A DNA stretch of 64,000 nt from Harmothoe impar (lineage: Eukaryota > Annelida > Polychaeta > Phyllodocida > Polynoidae), in contig OX381709.1 in the NCBI GenBank assembly GCA_947462335.1, positions 63,356,609-63,420,608 on the forward strand, written 5' to 3'. The translations under genes were made by a program, and so were the position numbers. Positions 1-13,000 of this stretch are shown one piece after another. Numbering within the stretch: the first letter of the stretch is position 1; each line of letters starts with the position of its first letter. The notes beneath the pieces are model-generated. The model made no database searches, was not told the origin of the DNA, and was given only the letters and a program-made list of their open reading frames with translations.

Positions 1-283
1 CCCGGCTCTGATGAGCAAGCGAGGGCCTATTCCTCTTTTGAGGTGGGCCCAAAATTGAACAAAAGAATAAACTCAAAAAAAAGCCTTAAGATTGAAAGAG
101 TTGTAGATACTGATTTTAACGAAGAAGTCCCATTCATTAGTTTACAAATAGTCAGTGTAAGTACGCCCATGTATAGGAGAGAGACCTTGCTTATTTCTTA
201 TAAAGTTGTAAGATAGTCACATCATGATGCACATCATCATAAACGCAATCATGATACATTTCATTGTAAGTAGACGAACCAGT
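1..283. other. No recognised feature
   Basis: AT-rich sequence without a gene, RNA or clear repeat that I can support. Confidence 0.5.
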
Positions 284-330
284 AGACTCGCCTCTCTGCC
301 CTCTAAAAGAGAGGGCAGAGAAGCGAGTCT
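284..330. repeat. Short inverted repeat (hairpin)
   Basis: Two 20-bp arms around gagggcagag, with one mismatch and a short AAAA-containing loop. C-rich tracts follow at 346-419. No function assigned. Confidence 0.6.
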
Positions 331-519
331 CACTCTTAAAAAACCCTTCCCCTCCCCCCCTCCCCCCCTCCCCCCCCATGCATCTTAAAGAGTGCCCCCC
401 AGAGTGCCCCTCCCCCCCCTAAAAAAAAGAGCCACATTTTTAAATTATTTTTTAGCAAGCTTTCAGCTTGCTTTTTTTCTTTTTTAAAATTTATTTATCC
501 ATAAAAATCTCAAGTGACT

Positions 520-806
520 TATTTTGAAATTCGCGCCAACCTAGTAGTCACGTGACCCCCTTAAGTAGGTCACTTCCAGTCACGTGACCTATTTGAATTT
601 CCCGCCAACATGGTGGTCACGTGACCCTCTTAAGTAGGTCACTTCCGGTCACGTGACCTATTTGAATTTCCCGCCCAAAGGTCACGTGACCGGAAGTAGG
701 TCACTTCCGGTCACGTGACCTATTTGAATTTCCCGCCAAAAGGGAGGCCTCTCATTGGCTGCTTTTGAATTTCCCGCCAAAAGGGAGGCCTCTGATTGGC
801 TGCAGG
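520..806 (+). promoter_or_regulatory. Promoter-like repeat cluster: E2F-like, CACGTG, ETS and CCAAT motifs
   Basis: Imperfect tandem repeats contain TTTCCCGCC(A)A at 598, 667, 729 and 770, a related gcgccaa near 532, and CACGTG at 549, 581, 618, 650, 683 and 712. ETS-type CCGGAAGT or its complement is near 643, 690 and 704, and inverted CCAAT (ATTGG) is at 754 and 795. Positions 680-697 and 703-720 form a perfect 18-bp inverted repeat. The cluster abuts the truncated LINE. It could be a retroelement promoter or a host promoter; nothing downstream except the LINE is on the right scale. Confidence 0.5.
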
Positions 807-2040
807 TCGATTGAGTAATAAACAGTACTTAACTATAGTCCCGTTCCGATACATACTATACTACTGTTACTTATCATGTGGTGTCCCACAAGGGTCTATT
901 TTAGGCCCCCTTCTTTTTCTCATATATGTGAATGATATAGACAGTCTCTGTGAATTTACAAAAATCAGTTCTTATGCTGATGACACTGTAATATTTGCAT
1001 CAGAGGATGACCCAGTTTCATCTTACAGGAAACTCCAAGATGATCTAGACCATTTTTCACACTGGTGCAATTTAAATAGATTAACGATAAATTCCAAAAA
1101 ATCACAAGCAATGAAATTCGGAACTCCTGGTCAATTACAAAATTTCAGAATATCTCCCCTAAAATTAAACAATAATGAATTAGCTTTTGTTGATAATTAT
1201 AACTATCTAGGTGTAAAACTGGATCAACCATTGAAATTTGACAAACAAATAAATAACATGAGATGCAAAGCTGCAGTCAAACTATATATTTTTGGGAGAC
1301 TCCGCAGACAAATGTCTTATGCACAAGCCCTTAGAGTTTATAAGTCGAAAATGCTACCCTACATGGAGTATGGTGGTATTCTTGTACATGATACTAATAA
1401 AACCCTACTAACAAAGCTTCAAAGATTGCAAAATAGAGGATTAAAAGTAGCCCTTTATTCACCACCCAGAACTTCCATAGAGAAAATTCATAAAGACGGT
1501 AAAATTAATTTTTTAGAAGAAAGAAGGCAAAAACAAATAGCAATTCACGCTTATAAAATGACAAAGAAAGACAAGTACCTAGCAGTTCCTGCTAGGGAAA
1601 CCAGATTACATGATGCCCCTGTTTTAAAGACATATGACAGACGCCTACAGGCCTTCAAGCGTAGCGTTACTTATAAGTGTTCATATTATTGGAATGATCT
1701 GGGTGTGAACGATAGGCTCATACCAACCCTAGAAGAGTTTCAGACAAACAGGAAGAAATTTCTTGCCTCTCTTAGAAAATAATATTTTTCAGCTTTTTTC
1801 CTATACATTACCTACTATGTTCAATATTTGCAAATGTTTACCTGTTCCCTACTCTATATTGCTCTATCCCATACTATTTTTATATTAGCTTTGTTACTGT
1901 CTGGTACCTGGCAATTACTGTAAACTGCAATAACCTAATACGGCCCTCAGGAGCCAGGAGAATATAGGCACCGCAAACTAAAGGAGCCTAACCTGTTTAA
2001 CTCCTGATTAAAAATTACTTCAAAAAAAATAAATATATAT
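806..2040 (+). mobile_element. 5'-truncated non-LTR retrotransposon (LINE), RT C-terminal part and 3' UTR
   Basis: A reading frame at 796-1782 carries reverse transcriptase motifs: GVPQGSILGPLLFLIYVNDI (residues 29-48 of the frame) and the catalytic YADDT (60-64). YLGVKL of the thumb and a basic C-terminal region ending at a stop at 1780 follow. YADD with GVPQGS is the non-LTR (CR1/Jockey-like) pattern; I cannot fix the clade. The RT fingers and any endonuclease or ORF1 are missing, so the copy is 5'-truncated at about 806-815. The remaining frame has no stop. About 260 bp of 3' UTR ends in an A-rich tail near 2030, then runs into a TA microsatellite. Confidence 0.85.

Positions 2041-2113
<73 letters not shown>
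2039..2113. repeat. (TA)n microsatellite, left flank of MITE
   Basis: Nearly pure TA dinucleotide repeat of about 70 bp, running directly into the terminal inverted repeat of the element at 2114. Confidence 0.97.
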
Positions 2114-2116
<3 letters not shown>

Positions 2117-2290
2117 TCAACTCCCTCTAATGTGGCCACCCTTGGGACTATGAAAAGGTGGCCGCATTGGTGGGGTGACTGCATTGGAGGGAGTCATTTT
2201 CTATACATTGTAGTATGTTTGGGACTATGAAAAGTGTCTGTATTAGAGGGATTGGCTGCACTGGAGGGGTGGCCGTTAAGAGGGAGTTGA

Positions 2291-2293
<3 letters not shown>
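2114..2293. mobile_element. 180-bp MITE with CAGT termini (pogo/Tc1-mariner-like)
   Basis: Left end CAGTCAACTCCCTCTAATG and right end (complement) CAGTCAACTCCCTCTTAACG form terminal inverted repeats, flanked by TA on both sides. TA target and CAGT ends fit the Tc1/mariner-pogo group. No coding capacity. Internal short repeats of 'gggactatgaaaag' occur twice. A diverged copy lies at 23856-24051. Confidence 0.8.

Positions 2294-2361
<68 letters not shown>
2294..2361. repeat. (TA)n microsatellite, right flank of MITE
   Basis: Pure TA repeat of about 65 bp starting immediately at the right terminus of the 180-bp MITE. Confidence 0.97.
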
Positions 2362-2362
<1 letters not shown>

Positions 2363-4892
2363 CGGTTAATGGAGAAAGAACGAGCAAATTATATTCTCAG
2401 AGATCAGTACTTCCTCGCTAGTTACAAGGAGGGTGAGGATCTTCCAGATTGGTGTGAAGGACGCGAACTAGTAGTAGCTGATGGGTGTTTATAAACACAT
2501 CGATAAGTGGCAGGAGGTGGGAGTGATATCGGATAACGCAGGGCAAAGCCTCGTGTAACATCAGTGGTAGCATGAACTCGTGTGGGCGTACATGAACAGG
2601 TAGAGTTATGGGGATACACTATGTCTATACAAGGAGGTGCAGGCATGATGCTATGGTGTAAACATTATTACATACAGATGACACACATTGCATGTGTGTA
2701 TGTGGGGTAGGGAAGGGTATGTGATGGAAATGCTATGTGGTTATCATCTTTTAAGAACGTGTTATGTCAATGGGCTTAAATTCTCATGATTATTCTAAAA
2801 CGATACATAGATGATTCATGTGACACAGGAAGAAGCTACACTGTAAATAGTGGACCCATGTATATTGCAAATCAATGGAAGCTTCTATTGCCCATGATAC
2901 ATGGTAAAACTACAGTAAATTCTACTGCTCAGCTAACAGTGTAGCATGTATGAGGCATTAAGTAACGGTCACATGGGTTAAGATGTGGGGGTTAATTACG
3001 TGTATCAGGTTCCTCCTCAACATTCATTACCCGCCGCGGCTTGCCTCATTGATAATTACAAAGTCTGTGACCTCTGCTTATCGATTAACAGGGATAGTGT
3101 ATTGACTGAGGAAGTCCACATGCACTATACCAGACAACAACACATGTACACATCATAAATAGTCACTGTATATGTATATCAGTATGTCATGACAGTGTGT
3201 AGTCCGCAGTCAATGCATGATTAATCAGAATTTATCAAGTTCAAATGGAATCAAACTTCAAGTAATCATACATCTTGGCAAGCTGATTTTCAGAAACAGA
3301 ATGTACATACGCAAAACGAATATATGCTAATAACCCATAACTCGACGCACACGTGCATGCTAAGCTGTCGGCCCCTCCCTTCTTGAATGTTGAGACGGTA
3401 ATCGATTAATACTATAGTTTTAGTTAATGCATCAAATCCGATTCCTCGCATGATAGCAGCAACAACAAGCCTTTGACGGTAAGATATTTGGCTAACTAAC
3501 CAAAGACCATTTTACAGCCCTATCGTTATGCATATGTAAATATTATGATCAGTTAATCACGGAGTGGCTCAAATTCTATCTGAAATACTTCTAAACAATA
3601 TAACATTGGCACAGCAACCACACAGTGACGTTTTGGTACAACTACCCCAAACCCTGGATCTCAGACATCCTAGTTGTCTACACCTGTGTACAGCAAAGGG
3701 AAACGTCTCCTCCAAGAAAAATGTCAAGTTCAGAATTGAGGTCATGAGCTTGCCAGTTATACATGAATATTTCATTAGCATAACATACCACTTCTAGGTA
3801 AATATTTCTAAAGTGGCCTGTTGTATTCACAATAAATGGTAGTCTAGATCAATGTTTGTTACATTGGATCGCATTGGATCGCATCTCACTCGGCTCCGCC
3901 TCGTGTGATACGATCCAATGCCCCACTCGTGAAGAAACCTCTCATTCAGACAGATTATCGTGGACCTCTGTCTATTAACCACTCCCTCACATGTTATGAG
4001 AAGCAGTATTAGCCCATGGTTCAATTGTTTAAAAGGCTAAATGGATTATGGTCCTGGCCTCTCAATGCAACTTTCACCGATGAATTCTTATATATATTTG
4101 TATAATTTTCTAAATAATCAAATTTCCACAATATTTGACCTACTAATGATGGATACACCATCTAAATAGACTTAAACTCCTGACTCTACTGGGTTTGAAT
4201 TGGTGTATGACATGCCCATGTTACTTTAGTGCATGTATGAAGAAACTGTGTCATAACCATGGACACTGAAGATCGGCGACATCTTCCAAATTATCAGATA
4301 TAACTCTCAACTACCCGTTATTCTTTTAAAATTGGCATACTCTAAAACAATTACAATAAATTAAGGAACTATACAGATTTAAATACCTGACAGTATTGGC
4401 TTTAATTTGATACCCATAATGATGATATCATTTGATTTTCTTAAAGATTACCTGTATTTATAGCCTTGGCTAACTGATAGTTGTCGGGATGCGGTAGATC
4501 CCGACAATCCCGACAGGTACTCAGATGATTTTCCAATTATTCAAATTGCAATAAAATCTGAACCACTCATGATAAAATTAATTATTGTCCAATTGTATCC
4601 ATTTCGAGTGTCCACCCTACTTTAAATACAAAGTCTCCACTTTTGAAAACATGTTTACATTATACCTTAATTACGAGGGGCGTGCAATACATTTACCATT
4701 GGGTGCATCAATAGTGTCAGTGCATGGTGCTTGAAATACATTGTAACTGTACATAGCATTGGCATATTCTTATCCACTAATGAGCCTATTGTCGGCCGTG
4801 TATAGTACACATATATGCCTGTTTACCCAATCCGTAAAGCGCTTTGGTGTTTGTTGGCATGTTTGGTGGGTGTGAAGGGGGCTCTCAGCCAT
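2362..4892. other. Intergenic sequence, no gene seen
   Basis: AT-rich, with no supported coding region. A small imperfect inverted repeat (cattggatcgcat ... atacgatccaatg) lies at 3872-3920. Nothing else recognised. Confidence 0.5.
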
Positions 4893-5106
4893 TAAACCAC
4901 AGTGGAAGGCTAAGACAAAGGCTTCGCACCTTGGTTATATTGCATACCGTGGTTTAAAACAGATAGACAATGGTTATGAAAGGGTATTAGGATTAACCAC
5001 AGCTTGCTGGTAGGGCGACTTGGGCTTCGCCCTCGTCTGGCCCCCACCAGCAAGCTGTGGTTAATTCTACATACCCTATCATAACCATAGTCTATCTATT
5101 ACGTAA
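4893..5106. mobile_element. Foldback/MITE family A, copy 1
   Basis: The core at 4961-5100 is a long near-perfect hairpin: agatagacaatggttatg ... cataaccatagtctatct, with inner arms around attaaccacagcttgctgg. The same core recurs at 14403-14537 with the same left shoulder (agacaaaggcttc.caccttgg). Non-coding, and family membership is clear from the shared sequence. Confidence 0.75.
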
Positions 5107-8000
5107 ACTGCAGGTTGTGGCACCACTGGTTAACCTTCTTATAATTTACACCGATGAGAAGAGGTCCACGTTTGATGCACATGTAATCGGTTCTGACATT
5201 AAGACTTGATGGTGATCCGTATCAGTTACTCCCCAATATTGGGCTTAATGAGGGATGTTATTGTTAAGAATATATACATGTGTATATTTAGATTGGTTCA
5301 ATATCTAAATGTTCCCGTTTCACAGGTCAAAGAGTGCATGTAGAAGAGTTAACTTTCTCAGAGTTCTCGTTGTATTGAGGTGACTAAACTACCACTGTTT
5401 CACTATCACATTCAGAATATCAAAAAGTGTACCGCTTTATTATACTGTATTAAGATGGTGTGGAGGATAAGTTTTGGATATATAAGCTTTGTTATATACA
5501 CAGCTATGCATATTAGGGAGTGGCCATTTGCTGAGGTGGTATTTGTTCTCTTGCTGGCGTGCGGAGACCCCCCCCCCTCCCTGCCCATTTATGTAAAGTA
5601 CCGTGTGGCTCTTTTCACGACCCCCTCCCACCACCCCAACCTACCCCCCAAGAGGGTGCAAATGTGTTTTACCTCCACTACTCTTTAATCACCCCCGGGC
5701 CCCGTTATTTAAAAACGACCACTCCCTCAGATATCTATGGCAGTGCTGTGGTTGTGTATTAGGAACACAGCAGGAATCTGGCGCATGCACCTAGACTATG
5801 GCTTATGTCTGGGATAACGTAATAATCCTTTCTTAAATCTGTATATTCTCCATATCTGTATGCAGTCTTCTGTCGATACGTGGCAATAGAGAATACGTGT
5901 ATAGTTTATTATAATAAAAGGCATGGGAGTCTACTTTCGTAATTAAACGGTTAGACAAGACCTGCCCAGCTAACAGAAATACGTTATTTTACACAGTTTA
6001 CATCAAAATAACGTTTTTAAAGTTATAGCGTATAAAGTTTTTGCCATAATAAGGAGCCATAGTGGAACATTATATAACTCTGTATAACATTTTTTGTTCA
6101 CTTTCACTCCTTTTTTTTGCCGTTATATATCCAGAGCGTCTGTTGAAAGGCCAAGTTTTTAACCGGAATCCAACTGCTAAGAGCACCTTTATATGTACTG
6201 TCTTTTTATTAGTATATGACAGCATCTTTATATTTCAATAGCTAACAAAAGTATCACAAATCATCCGTCTCAGGGGCCGAACCAGGAACTTGAAGGGGCG
6301 GGAGGGGGTCCACCAAACACCAGAAATGTCGAAAAGCTTCGTGCCACAACTCGCGGCGGACCCCCCCCCCCCCCCCCCCCCCCACCACGTGTATGTCCGG
6401 GCGAGACGTGCATGTAGCGTACGTATAATGTTCTCTTGGCATTATCCGTTACATATATTAGACTATTTTAAATACAACTCTTAACTAATCATGATTTTGG
6501 TTTTACATCAAACTTTTTCAAATTCGAAGAGGAACCCCGACTGATCAGTGCCATGTTTGACTGAGGTGCTGATTGAACGCTGATTGAGGGGTGCTGACAA
6601 CACTGTTAGAAGTTAATGTAGCCGTAGCAGTAGAATCTTCTGTAGTTTCACGGTGTATAATACGGTATTTGTGTACATGGGCAGTAGACTACACTGCTTC
6701 TTGTAGTTCACAGTGTGGAAGGGAGTCATTTTCGTTTTACTATTTACAGTGTATAGAGCAGTTTTGAGATGATATTATATGGCTACTAAAAAAACATTAT
6801 TTAGGGTAGGTATGTTCGTTCGTAGGTTTCTTTCATGTTACCTGACAGGGCCGACCCTACTTTTGTATGCCATTTTGAAGAAATTTCTATATTTTTATAC
6901 TTTTTTGGGGGTCAATTTTAGGATATGTGGAGGGCTGGCTAGTACTTTCATATATAGAAATATTTTTAAAATATTTATCATCACACGGCACAGCTTACAT
7001 AAGTTGTGCTACCTATTTATCATCACACGGCACAGCTTACATAATTTAATAACAATATTTTCATCATGTTCTGTTATACTAATATAATAATTGAGCTTGG
7101 AATTCCATGTAACCAGTGTACGTGGAAGAATGTCATTTTTCTAACAATAAACTTTTCAAACTTAAACTCGATTGATGCCAATTGGTTAGCATGCCTGGTA
7201 CTGGTATCTGTCCTCTACGGTCTACCATGATGCTTTTCAATTACAGTTTGTGCTTGAGGACGTGTCCGCGAGCAGCTAGCTCGTTCTGATACAGTACCTA
7301 CCAAGGTATTTTTTAAGTGTGATAAAAAAGCTAGGCCATGTGGAGGCAAAGGGGGACATGTAATATGTATGTATGGCACTACTGAAACATTAAAGTTATT
7401 GTGGCTGTGTTTATGACTACAATGTACACGTTGTCTCACTCTGGTTATGTTTGTCTTTTGTCGTTGTTTCTTAACTACAGGAAATCATCCATTTTAAATG
7501 AAACAGTATTTTTGAATGCCGTAGATACTCAGTATTAGATCATAGAAAGTTTGTTTCATTGAACGTGGTTGCATGCAATGTGATATTACTGCTGATTAAT
7601 CGTGTCGTCCATTTGCCAAGAATTCTTTCTTAGTCTACACATACATGTACTTATTCCTGCTCAAATAACCAACCCTCCTTTGTGTAAGATCTCCCACCTT
7701 ACACACCCCTCCAGTATTCAAATCAAGTTAACAACTGTAAATAGCCGTGTATATCCGCGTGAGATTAACTTTAATCCTAAGGTGTGTTTGTATGCTTTCA
7801 GGGTGAAAAGGGGGACGTAACTGCCTATAGTTATTCAGCACATATACATGACTGGACCCTCCATGTTCTTATGCAACCCACAGTGGCAAGAGACATGGCC
7901 CTAGTGCCTAGCTTTAATTATTTACGGACCAGTCGCTCTGGTGGGAGAGCAGGTTAGGTGAGTGTATCACTTTCACAGTCTTGGTGCCATTGGTGCCTTA
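5107..8000. other. Intergenic sequence with low-complexity tracts
   Basis: No gene supported. Holds C-rich tracts (about 5568-5582; poly-C at 6360-6383) and a 41-bp-spaced direct repeat of tttatcatcacacggcacag at 6975 and 7016. Otherwise unremarkable AT-rich DNA. Confidence 0.5.
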
Positions 8001-8330
8001 TTATGGCTCTGCTACAAAACTGCGTCACTCTCCAAGCCGCAGCTCGGCGTCGCGCCCATTGGTCACGGGTGACATAACCGAGTCGGTGCCAGTAGGGCCT
8101 TGCTGATTGGCCGACGCAAACAATGGCGGCGCGGGCAGGCGCACGGTCGCCACAAACATAGCTTAACAATAAGTGGTTGCCTAGCTGTGTAAGCCTGCGC
8201 GCCGCCTGCTACTCCACACCACCTAACGGGGGAGACATGTACTAACCCGGAGCCCCCCTCCCTCCCCTCCGACTAGTGGCCTGCGGCTGGCAGTGCAAAG
8301 CTCTGCTTGACCTGGCCTCCGAGGAGTATG
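8000..8330 (+). promoter_or_regulatory. Candidate upstream promoter / CpG-rich block of the sodium channel gene
   Basis: Locally GC- and CpG-rich against AT-rich surroundings, with inverted CCAAT boxes (cccattggtca at 8055; gattggcc at 8105) and a YY1-like caatggcggc at 8121. These motifs are common in TATA-less animal promoters. It lies 1.1-1.4 kb upstream of the start codon and could feed a non-coding first exon. No transcript evidence. Confidence 0.35.
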
Positions 8331-9049
8331 CCATTGGCCAAGGGCAGTCCACTGAGGTAGTGGTGGGAGAGCCGGAGCAGCACCACTAATGATCCAAGAC
8401 TTACAGGAAAACATCAGCAACATCATGAAAGGAACTTAAAAGGACTAATATATACCATTAGTAATATATAAGTAAGTAAACTATAGAACAAGGATCTGTA
8501 CCACCAACCAGTCTGAACCTCTGTCCAATACTCCATACTTCTGCCTGGAGGAACTAAAGATCGAGGCCTCCCAGTCGTTAGGATCCCGGGCTGCACACAC
8601 CTAGTGCACACACCTAGCTCTATGTGTACAGCCTACCTCAGTGGTGGAGTGGCTGTCACACCTGCAGGAACCCCATGGACACCTGACCAGCCACACCACC
8701 TGTGTATATTACCCTGCTACCCATGCTCTACCTTCACCAGCCTAGAACTCTGCAACATGTACCAAACAACAAACGACCGTGAACGGATATCTTATCAACT
8801 TTGTCACCAGTAAGACAACTTATTGGCAACATTGTGTATTATATTGTAAATGCACAGCTGCACAGAAGTGAAACTAACTGTGACATAACAGCAAATCGGA
8901 TACGCATCAGCTCTGAGCATTGAGAACTGTTCCCCTTTCTATTTTGGGGAAAGCTTGATCATTCATATCTGAACTTTCCTGGTGAATCCCCCTTCCTCAG
9001 TTGTGTGTTATATTACATGTGTGAAATTGTTGTTTAATACCAATCTTAA

Positions 9050-9432
9050 CCCTGGAGGAGTTTGGTCACAGAGCGCCGAGTATGGAAACAACGCCGAGGT
9101 CATGGCCTGTGGGTGCGTAATGGGCGCGCCGACTGCTCGCTTTGGGACGGACACCAACTTCACATTCAGCCTAGCACCCCACCACGCCCGGAGCAGGCCC
9201 CTGAGCCGCTCCGAGCACCTCGCCCCCGGCCGCCGCCACAGGCCGGAAGCGCTCTGCCCCACCCCCGACCTACTGCTTCACCGTCCGCTGACCCCCCGAG
9301 GAGGCAGCGTTAGCCACCGACGGTCGCAGATCCGTACACTTTGTTCCTTAAGGAGCTGACGGTCTCCTAGCCCCTGGAGAAGCCCCCTGTCCCCTGCCGA
9401 GCACACTCCTGACGTCGCATCTACCTGCCGCC
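9050..9432 (+). promoter_or_regulatory. GC-rich 5' flank, probable 5' UTR of the sodium channel gene
   Basis: GC-rich sequence, continuous in composition with exon 1, ending in the Kozak context gccgccATGG. Proline-rich reading frames across it in several frames are composition artefacts. A transcription start cannot be fixed; there is no clear TATA box close by. Confidence 0.45.
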
Positions 9433-10005
9433 ATGGAGGATCCGCAGAACGACATCCAACTTCCGGCCGGCTCTGCCGCTGAGATGGCGGCGGCCGGCCT
9501 TAACACCAACAGTAACAACCCTGCCGGGGCCTCCTCCGGCATGGATGACCATGGACGAGGCTCCACTCCTGTGCCCATCGAGCCCATCGAAGTCATCACC
9601 ACCCCTCCGGAGGAGGATGTTGCAGGCCAAGACTATGGCGACCAGTCGCAGGCGGTGCCGCCCGATGGTGACAGGCCGCCCGTGGACGAGGATGCCGCCT
9701 CCAACGTGTCCTCCAGCCTGGTGGCCTACCAGTTTAAGCGCTTCACCAAGGACTCTTACCAACTGCTCCTGGAGCGTGAAGAGGAGATGAAGCGGAAGGC
9801 GCAGGAGAAGAAGGACCGTCCGTCCGAGGGACGCCTGGTGGACGGCGAGCTGGTGTACGATCAGGACAACGGAGACGAGCCGGCCCTGGAGAGGGACCCC
9901 AACCTCATTGAGGGCAACACGCTGCCTGAGCACCTCGAGCAGGAGTTCCCCAAGGAGCTCTTCAACCAACCCATAGAGGAGATCGACGAACTCATCAAGG
10001 ACAAG
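9433..10005 (+). CDS. Sodium channel exon 1: cytoplasmic N-terminus (residues 1-191)
   Basis: This is the first in-frame ATG of the frame and has a strong Kozak context (gccgccATGG). The exon encodes 191 residues: a low-complexity Ala/Pro/Asn/Asp-rich leader (about 1-100) that I do not recognise, then the conserved N-terminal block from about residue 105. That block contains [20 protein letters not shown], equivalent to the FxxFTxxSLxxIExR region of Nav channels. The end, [12 protein letters not shown], runs directly into TFVV of exon 2. The donor is AAG|gtaggc, phase 0. The exon is GC-rich with many CpGs, unlike the AT-rich introns. The leader looks longer than usual for the family. A long antisense reading frame over the exon is a composition shadow. 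Confidence 0.92.
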
Positions 10006-13000
10006 GTAGGCCCGAGCTACTCCATATTGCTCCATGTATAAATGGGTCATACTTATCATGATCAACTGCTAATCTTTTAGATTTCAAGTTTTCAGGTAAC
10101 TTGTTCCCTCTGGTACGGGTTTAATTTCTTTTAATCAATGTATAATATTGCTATATCCCTCTTTCCATAACACATCCCTAGATCCCCGCTGTCATTCTAT
10201 ATTTGCTATCTGCCTTGTTTAGTAGTTCACCGCTGCTTCAACAACTATCTTATAAGTTACCAATACTTTAAGCAATTCTTATTCAAGTTAGGTCTATATA
10301 TTTGTTACCCAGATTTTTATCTAGAAGTGTGTAGAATTATAACATCATTGTTGAATAATCCTGTGCTTGTAAACCATTGCTATTGTTCAAGTTTCTCCCT
10401 TGTTATGTCATTCCATTTTCATGATTCCATCACAATTTCCATAATTCCTATATTCTTAGTACACATTGTACACCACCTTTGTAGCTGCTTATTACAATAC
10501 ATGGTATGATATTTATACCGTATGCATGATCTACTCCTGAACCCAATCCCCACCTCAATTTCAGAAGGTTCCTCAAAGTAGACATGTGTATAGAAGACAA
10601 TTATTACTAACACAGACAAGACCTAGTTGATACACTAGTAAACAGCTGGTGATAGCCCACTCTATCAACTCCCTCCCATAAGGCTACATCTACTCCTATT
10701 TTAACATCGCGTATTAATCAATTGTTAATTTTCCACAACATTGTCCTTTCCCTCACATGCCCTATGGTTGACATACAAATGAACAACGCCAGACCCTTCA
10801 GACCATTGGCCACAAATTGATGTCACACATTTTCCATTGACTCGCCTCGGCCCGGCCTCTCTTGCCTATACACTACAGATACGTCCCCACCCTAGCATCA
10901 CCCTCCAGGCCCTAACCTGTCCGGCCTATTGTATCTCCCACTTAGTGGCCAGACCATGGAGGAGCGCTGAATCAGACTGATTTCTAAGGTGCGTCCTGGC
11001 GGGTCATTGTTTTCGGAGGTCACCCCTACTAATCCGTATTGACCAGTGGTCAGGTAGGATCGATGGCTACCCTATAGCCTGCAGCCTCACCTGTACAACT
11101 CACCTGAGGTACACACCACCCACCTATATACCCCCTCCTCCCTCCCCATCCCACACCTACATGCAGAGTTCTACTCAACCCCAGACTCCTCATTGATCTA
11201 GCTATCCCTTCACATACCCACAAACCCACTCAACACTTCTCCACGGCAGCATCTCTAGTGTCCATGTCTATCTACATTATTACTTATATAATTACAACTC
11301 TATATATACCCTTATTTACATAACCTCTCGCTCGCAACACATGTATACATTACTACTGAACAACTCAACTCCAATTTACACCGACTAAACTCAACTCCAA
11401 TTTACACCGACAAATGCACTTTGATATAGACAGGAAAATGTAATGCCCTACTGATGCATACTTCTCAATTTTCCAAAAATGGTGACTCCAATAATTGATA
11501 TACATCTTTGTATCATAATATTGTAGGCTAAATTAGGTATATGAAGTTGGCTCTCTATGCCACAGTACACATGCATGTTAGTATTAATTACCATAGTTCA
11601 TGTATTATTGATAAAATACATTTGTATGTGGGTTGTTGGGGCACCCCGCAGGATCTGCACTGGGGGGGTTTCTGTAGTCTAACGTGGTAATAACCACATG
11701 TACACATGGCAAACTGGATTTAATCAATGGTGGCCTGATCCAAGTGGTGGGTGGCCAATTAATGCCGTATATTATACGGTTACATGCATAATCGACGTGC
11801 ACCCACTGTGCAAACGCGTGTACAATGGCGCCATTTCTAGTATTAGAAGCACACTATTGCATGCATTTCGCAGGGATTAAATTGTGGGTCGGTCAGATCA
11901 TGATTCTAGGGTGTTTCAATAAAGGATTTATTTTCTGTGAATTTAGCAACTTCGCAATATAATGCCTCTGTGGACCCCCCCCCCCTCCCCCAGGAGCAGT
12001 CAATTCCCTCACATGTTGTTGGTGTGATAGAATACCTTCACGGAATTGTAGGGAAACGATACTCGCTCAGAGCCATAGATCCAGGAGTAATAGCGTTAAT
12101 AATGAGTGCATATAAACTACAACAAAACAATGAGCGTAATAATGAGACGTAAAACAGATCAATGCCTGACAGGTTAAGTCCATAATAAATGGCCTCCCAC
12201 GGAGAACTGGGGAATGATTTAGATAAATACATTTTCTACCAGCACTGCGCGGCATAATGGATGATTAGGTTACAATTAGTAGTGTCATGGGACACGTTAA
12301 TTGTCACCTATAACAAATATTTAAAGAATTCTTTTTAAACAAGCAGAACATTAGTTCCACTGCTTTACACAGACATACTGTGCTTTGTTTCGACGTGTTT
12401 CTTTGGTTAGACATGAGCTGAATGGAAACTCTTTATAATCCTCACCCTTAAAATAGTCCAAATTACGGGTCATGGTGTGGATACGATCTGGGAGAGAGGC
12501 ACTGCCATAAGTCCTGGGCAGTACTGAGCCTTTTGCTGAGTACCTTACGCGTACATACAGGATTACACAAGGTCGAGCAGGCTTATGAAGTAAGATTTCT
12601 AGCTCTTAGATGTACATAGACATAAGTATGAACCAAGGTTCATTTGACAAAGTAACTTAATGAGAAATGAATGCTAAATATGTGATTAGGAGTGAGTGAA
12701 TGCCATGTTCTTGATTCTGATAAAAGATGGCTTTAAAAGAAATCATATTGTTATCATATACACCAATAAGATTTTTCTAGACACCAGCTAACATTTTAGT
12801 AACATATGTATGCGTCACATGCCTTTACAAATACTATTCAAAACTTCCGTTAGATCCACCGCTAACCGCAACTAATAGGTATTATGTTGTTTAAAGACTG
12901 ACAAGCTGCCAGCATATATAGCACCAGGACTTTGACTCTGACGTCAGTCCTCGGATCTTATCAAGGATATAATCCATAAGGTACATACTAACTCAACTGC

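Noticed and set aside
9421..10065. 214-codon minus-strand reading frame opposite sodium channel exon 1
   Set aside because: It is the antisense of a GC-rich coding exon, has no recognisable domain, and the + strand frame is clearly the conserved Nav N-terminus.
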